Origin: Citrus sinensis
Lineage: Eukaryota; Streptophyta; Magnoliopsida; Sapindales; Rutaceae
NCBI RefSeq assembly: GCF_022201045.2
Contig: NC_068559.1
Span: 25,179,501 to 25,243,500, forward strand
Length of the DNA stretch: 64,000 nt
Direction: 5' to 3'
Every line of letters starts with the position of its first letter. Position 1 is the first letter of the stretch. Below the pieces are notes generated by a model that was given only the letters and a program-made list of their open reading frames with translations, made no database searches and was not told the DNA's origin. Positions 59,201 to 64,000 of this stretch are shown here, piece by piece. The position numbers and the translations under genes are program-made.

Positions 59201-62117
59201 ATTGGTTAAGAAGTCTAACGGGAAATGGCGCATGTGTGTAGATTTCACGGATTTAAACAAGTCTTGCCCTAAGGATAGCTTCCCGCTTCCCCGGGTAGAC
59301 CAGCTGGTCGATGCTACTGCTGGGCACGAGATGCTTAGTTTCATAGATGCTTTCTCTGGGTACAACCAAATTCCAATGTACGAGCCTGATCAAGATAAAA
59401 CGGCATTCATCACCAACTGTGGGTTATACTGCTACAAGGTTATGCCTTTTGGCTTGAAGAATGCGGGCGCCACCTATCAGCGTTTGGTGAATAAGGTCTT
59501 CAAACAGCAAATCGGTCGTACCATGGAGGTGTACATCGATGATATGATAACAAAGTCGATGTACACCAGTGATCACTCGGGGCACCTCAGAGATACCTTC
59601 AATATTTTGAGAAAGCATCAGATGCGCCTAAATCCTGAGAAATGTGCATTCGGGGTGACTTCGGGTAAATTCCTTGGATTTATGGTACAACAGCGGGGAA
59701 TTGAGGCTAATCCCGACAAAATCCAGGCGGTTCTTGGGATGAAGTCACCAAGTACCATTAAGGAAGTCCAGAGCTTAGCTGGCCGGATAGCCGCCTTGAG
59801 TCGTTTCATCTCCAAGGCCACTGACATGTGCAAGCCATTTTTTAAAGCTTTGAAAGCGGGAAAGAAGCTCCAATGGACTGCCGAGTGCGAAAAGGCTTTT
59901 CAGAAGCTAAAGGAGTACCTCGTTAATTCACCATTGCTCGCCAAGCCTAAGCATGGAGAAGTGCTTCTGTTGTATCTCGCTGTTTCAGAGCACGCCACTA
60001 GCTCGGTGTTGCTTAGAGAAGATGAAGACGGGGTGCAACGGCCTATTTACTACACTAGTAGGGCAATGGTGGATGCGAAAAAGAGGTACCCCACCACAAA
60101 AAAGCTGGTTTTGGCTTTGGTAATCTCTGCGAGGAAACTCTGGCCGTATTTTCAGGCCCACACCATTGCCGTTGTAACAAACCTTCCCCTTCGACAAATC
60201 CTCCAGAAGTTAGACATGTCTGGAAGACTTCTTCGCTGGTCTCTTGAATTGAGTGAGTTCGACATCATCTTCAAGCCACGCTCAGCTATTAAAGCCCAAG
60301 CCATCGCCGATTTCATTGCAGAATTCGCCAATGACTCCGAGGGTGAGGAGATCCCGGGGTACCCGGGCGAAACTACATCAGCTATTGAAGAAGAGCATGT
60401 CTGGGAAATTTATGTGGATGGTTCCTCCAACTCGTACGGAAGCGGTGCGGGAGTAATAATCATCGATCCGGATAAGGTGAAGCTATGTTATGCCTTGCAA
60501 TTCGGGTTCAATGCCTCAAACAACGAAGCCGAGTATGAAGCTATGATAGCGGGGCTAAGGATGTCGAAGGCCTTGGGCGCAAAAAGAGTCCACATCAAGA
60601 GTGACTCTCAATTAGTGGTCGGTCAGATCAACTCAGAATATCAGGCTAAGGAAGAAAATATGAAGGGGTACCTCGGGAGAACAAGAGAATTAATATCTCA
60701 ATTTGCTGAGGTCAAAGTGGAAAGAGTTCCACGATTAGAAAATTGCGAAGCTGACAACCTTGCCAAAATGGCTTCCTTCGGTGCAACTCAGTCAGTTGGT
60801 CCAATCACTGCTGAGTACGTACCTACACCCAGTGTTAATCTACTTGAGCCAGAAGAAATAGGGTCAATAACTGCTGGGGTACCCTGGATGCAACCAATCA
60901 TAGGATACCTCAGAAGTGGGGATCTGCCCTCAAACAAGAATGAAGCAAGGAAGCTAAAGTACAAAGCTGCTCGATATTGTCTCATCGAGGATACCTTATT
61001 CAGAAGAGGGTTTACCCTCCCTTACTTAAAATGCTTGGGAAATGAACATGCCGAATATGTCATGAGAGAGATACACGAAGGGATATGCGGTAACCACTAT
61101 GGAGCACAATCATTGGCACAGAAGGCCCTTCGTCAAGGATTTTATTGGCCTACGATGCGGGAGGATGCCAAAAACATGGTCAAGAGTTGTGACAAGTGCT
61201 GGAGATTTGCCAAGGTACCCCACCTTCCACCAGAAAAGTTAACTGTCATGTCTTCTCCGTGGCCATTTGCTGTTTGGGGCATAGATCTCATTGGTCCACT
61301 ACCAACTGGTAGAGGACAAGCTAAGTATGCAATTGTAGCCGTTGACTATTTCACAAAGTGGGTAGAAGCAGAGCCGTTGGCAAGCATTACAGAGAGAAAA
61401 ACCACTGATTTTGTTTGGAGGAACCTCATATGCAGATATGGTATCCCTAATGCAATTGTCAGCGACAACGAGAAGCAATTCGATAACGACAAATTTCAGA
61501 ATTTTTGCTCGGAGCTTGGGACAGCCAACCGATTTGCTTCTCCAACTCACCCACAATCTAATGGACAAGTGGAAGCCATCAACAAAATTATCAAGCATAT
61601 CCTAAAGAAGAGGCTGGAGGAAAGAAAGGGAGCTTGGGTAGACGAGTTACCCGGCGTTCTTTGGGCCTATCGGACAACTCAGAATGTTTCAACTGGGGAA
61701 ACCCCATTTTCTCTGGCTTTCGGGACTGATGCAGTCATTCCAGCTGAAATCGGGATACCCTCTCACAGAACCGCATATTTCGATGAAGCCGAGAATGGCT
61801 TTTTGATTGCGTCCAATCTTGATTTTGTTGAAGAAAAAAGGACTAAAGCAGAATTGAAGGTTGCAATATACCAGCACCGCGTTTCAGATTTATATGACAA
61901 GAGAGTACGCCCCAGATCATTCAAGAAAGGGGATTTAGTCCTACGAAGGGTAACTCAGAATACCCGGGTACCCTCGGAGGGCTCTTTCGGAGCCAATTAG
62001 GAAGGCTCATATCGCATAGACAAGCCGGTAGGTTCAGGGGCATACAGACTACACCACATGGATGGAACAATCGTCAAGCATCCCTGGAATGTCGCAATGC
62101 TGAGAAAGTACTACTAA
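56208..62117 (+). pseudogene. gag-pol of the Tat element, with two in-frame stops
   Basis: The frame starts MAPDVPTDN at 56208 (not 56091, which lies in the LTR). Gag includes LTGPAKSWFRSLKAGSVSS, a duplicated proline-rich block (57421-57560) and a Cys/His segment CEFHEDFGHSTAECF. The protease has LVDTGSSVDIIF (about 58195). TGA at 58854-58856 separates gag-protease from pol in the same frame. Pol continues with RT (YIDDM, about 59534), a degenerate RNase H, a second RNase H (IYVDGSSNSYGSGAGVIII, about 60408) and integrase (GIDLIGPLP, IVSDNEKQF, GQVEAINK as the D, D, E blocks). TAG at 61998-62000 interrupts the integrase tail, which resumes in frame to TAA at 62115-62117. The first stop could be a programmed boundary, since some Tat elements have one. 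The second looks like a mutation. Confidence 0.9.
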
Positions 62118-63250
62118 CATAAGGACAGTGTCTTAAACCTTATCGTTCACTTTATCTATCTCTTATTTTCTTTACTATGTGTGCAATGTGGTAAAGCCAT
62201 GAAAGGTACTTAGGGTACCCCACATGTGCAAGTGAAATTTTTAATTCCCTAAGTCCTAAAGAGTGGATATCTAGATGGTTTCCTATTCTCATTTGGACAA
62301 TGAGTCAGTCTTATGTAATGTTCTCCTTTTGATTACCGAATGTGATTATGGTTAAATTTTCGCCATTAATGTGACTCTCTCTTATTACGCCATGTCTTAT
62401 TCAGCTATAATTGCTCCATTTCAAGATAATTAGGGGAACCTGAGGTATCTGACTCGATTCGATCGTGAAGATCTATTCGAGGTCAACGCCAATAAGAAAT
62501 AATACAACAAATTTAAAGAGGGAGGGTCAGAGAAGGCCCGAGGGCGAGGTAAACCAGCATACCCTAGCGCCATGAGGTTCCGTTAAGGTATGCACACGCC
62601 CACACCTCCATTCTTTTGCTTGAGCCAAGTAAAGAATAGATAAACGAAACAAGGTAGGCAAGCATGCCCCTCTATTCGCATTATTTTATTAAATGTTAAC
62701 TAGAAGCGGACGACAAAACAAGCATGTTTTTGACCATTTCTGCAAGAAAGAGGGCCAAGAAGGTCCCCGAAAAAAAAACAAAAAAAAGGTACCCGGGACA
62801 CCCTAGAAACTCCACAAGTTTATTTGAGATACGCCATAATCTTTATTTAATCCTAGTTGCGCCAAATATGAATTTTCTTTTATCTTATGATAATGTGCAA
62901 ATTATTAAATTATTTTGAGATACGTCATAATCTTTATTAAGACGAGCAGTGAGCACATCTACGGAAATCACCATGCAAGCGCCAAAAATACATCAGGGGG
63001 GTACCTGGGGTACCCGAGGAACCCCCACGAGTCTACACAAATCAATCATAAAGCAAGGAATTCAATGGTAAGCCGAATAAAGTCTATTGCAAAAGTTTAA
63101 TACGAATAAGTAGCAAGATTGCTGAGGCAACCTTCCAAAAGACAAGTATCCCAATACATCAAAAGGATGATATCATACTACAAAGGTACAGAAGCGAAGG
63201 AAGAAAGTTACTGAGACATCTCGAGATAAAGCTGTAAATAGCAAGTAAGG
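62118..63250. other. 3' non-coding region of the Tat element
   Basis: Non-coding spacer between pol and the antisense ORF. A purine-rich stretch at about 62512-62549 (AAAGAGGGAGGG, GAGGGCGAGG) could be a polypurine tract, but nothing LTR-like follows it within the window. GGTACC-type motifs recur here (for example 62213, 62788, 62998-63016). Confidence 0.6.
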
Positions 63251-64000
63251 TCAAGAAGAAGGGGGGACATCCTCCCCACCGTTCCCCTCAACGGGGGCGT
63301 CAATAAGAACACTCGCGGCCAAAAAGCTACTATCTGCAGGAACAACGCTAGCCGAAGGGAGATCCGCCTGGGGTGCCTGGGGAACCTGGGGTACCCCCGA
63401 AGATTGCTGCGGGCTATAGGATGGTGGAGCTTGGGTAGCCCTTTTATCCTCTATCACTTTCAGGATGGCCGACTTGTCCACCCATTTCTCCACCCGGGGT
63501 ACCACCAACTCAGGCTCGACGCTCCAAACCTCAGTCATGATAAGAGTGAAGGCCTTGTCCATCATCTCCGGTTGGCGAGATAGTAGCTCGCCGTGCTTAG
63601 ATTCCACCTCTTCCAACTTCCTAGACAATCAACTGTTCTCACGGGCGTGGTCATCCAAGCGCCTTTGCAAAGCCCTGACCTCCTCTCCTAGCTTCTCTTC
63701 CCGAGACTGGCCGAGCCTAACCTCACCTCGCAGCCTCTTTACCTCGGTCTGTGCAGCCGAGATGCCACTAAGGTCTCGGAGACCGTGGCTAAGGTAGAAA
63801 GCCGCCTACACAAATAATAATAAAGAAAATAAAAGGGAGTCAGGACGATAAAAAAAAGGAAGAGGAAAAGAAAAGAGTGAGAGGCACTTACGTCATGACA
63901 AACTTTGAGCGCTCGGCTATAGCGCTCATTTAAATCTAATTTATCCATCTCTATTGCCATGTCTGTGGAAATACTCTCAGAGGAATGAAGGAAGCAATCA
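63251..64000 (-). CDS. Spliced antisense ORF in the 3' region of the Tat element (partial, coiled coil)
   Basis: The minus-strand exon from beyond 64000 to 63892 ends at a GTAAGT donor. An 86-bp intron (63891-63806) ends TTTGTGTAG, and exon 63805-63251 continues in phase to TAG. The joined product has MAIEMDKLDLNERYSRAL, then a heptad-like charged helix (EVKRLRGEVRLGQSREEK, LGEEVRALQRRLDDHAREN). One TGA interrupts just before LSRKLEEVESKHGELLSR, and a Pro/Gln-rich tail (VPQVPQAPQADLPS) follows. Antisense extra ORFs are known in some Tat elements such as Grande-type ones (established). Function is unknown; coiled-coil assembly or regulation of element expression is speculation. The internal stop suggests decay in this copy. 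Confidence 0.65.

Larger units (their letters stand above)
55171..64000 (+). mobile_element. Tat-type Ty3/gypsy retrotransposon, right end beyond the window
   Basis: The 5' LTR is about 55171-56129 (left edge uncertain because the 3' LTR is not in the window), with a TATA box TATAAATA at 55712-55719. The primer-binding site is TGGCGCCGTCTGTGGGGA (56132-56149). Gag-protease, reverse transcriptase, two RNase H domains (the second archaeal-type, a Tat hallmark) and integrase follow to 62117, then a long 3' region with an antisense spliced ORF. The palindrome GGTACC and near variants recur through LTR, coding and 3' regions. Confidence 0.92.

Overview
The window is plant nuclear DNA, almost certainly from a eudicot. 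It has AT-rich intergenic DNA, short exons with GT-AG introns, plant-specific gene families and a dense mix of plant transposable elements. A woody species such as Citrus is possible from general resemblance, but that is inference. There are no bacterial genes, CRISPR arrays or confident tRNA/rRNA genes.

Six host genes are well supported. They are a YTH-domain m6A reader (5.2-11.0 kb, +), a GPI-anchored type G lipid-transfer protein (19.1-20.5 kb, -), a DUF579 polysaccharide methyltransferase (33.8-34.6 kb, +), a molybdenum-cofactor-sulfurase-like PLP-fold protein that seems to lack its catalytic lysine (38.7-40.0 kb, -), a plastid-type DUF493 protein (42.8-45.7 kb, -) and an AlkB homologue 1 dioxygenase (47.9-50.6 kb, +). 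A seventh, small gene encodes a DnaJ-type cysteine-rich protein (52.96-53.25 kb, +). A possible last exon of another gene lies at the extreme left edge (-). The genes are independent transcription units and do not form a pathway.

The rest is mobile DNA. A complete chromovirus-type Ty3/gypsy element with near-identical 529-bp LTRs sits 560 bp behind the YTH stop (11.55-17.32 kb). A Tat-type Ty3/gypsy element fills the right end (about 55.2 kb to beyond the window). It has an extra archaeal-type RNase H, a spliced antisense ORF and a striking excess of GGTACC motifs. Between them lie three hAT-like elements with TAGGGGTG-type ends and repetitive subterminal regions; one carries an endogenous caulimovirid polymerase fragment. 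There is also an internally deleted LINE with a perfect 15-bp target duplication, a second LINE fragment and a probable Helitron. Four copies of one SINE family and several MITEs complete the set; four of the MITEs show 9-bp target duplications. One MITE interrupts the target duplication of an older SINE, giving a clear insertion order.

No wholly new biological system is evident. The strongest unusual signals are the GGTACC-saturated Tat element with its spliced antisense gene, the pseudoenzyme-like sulfurase homologue, and the nested or rearranged elements.
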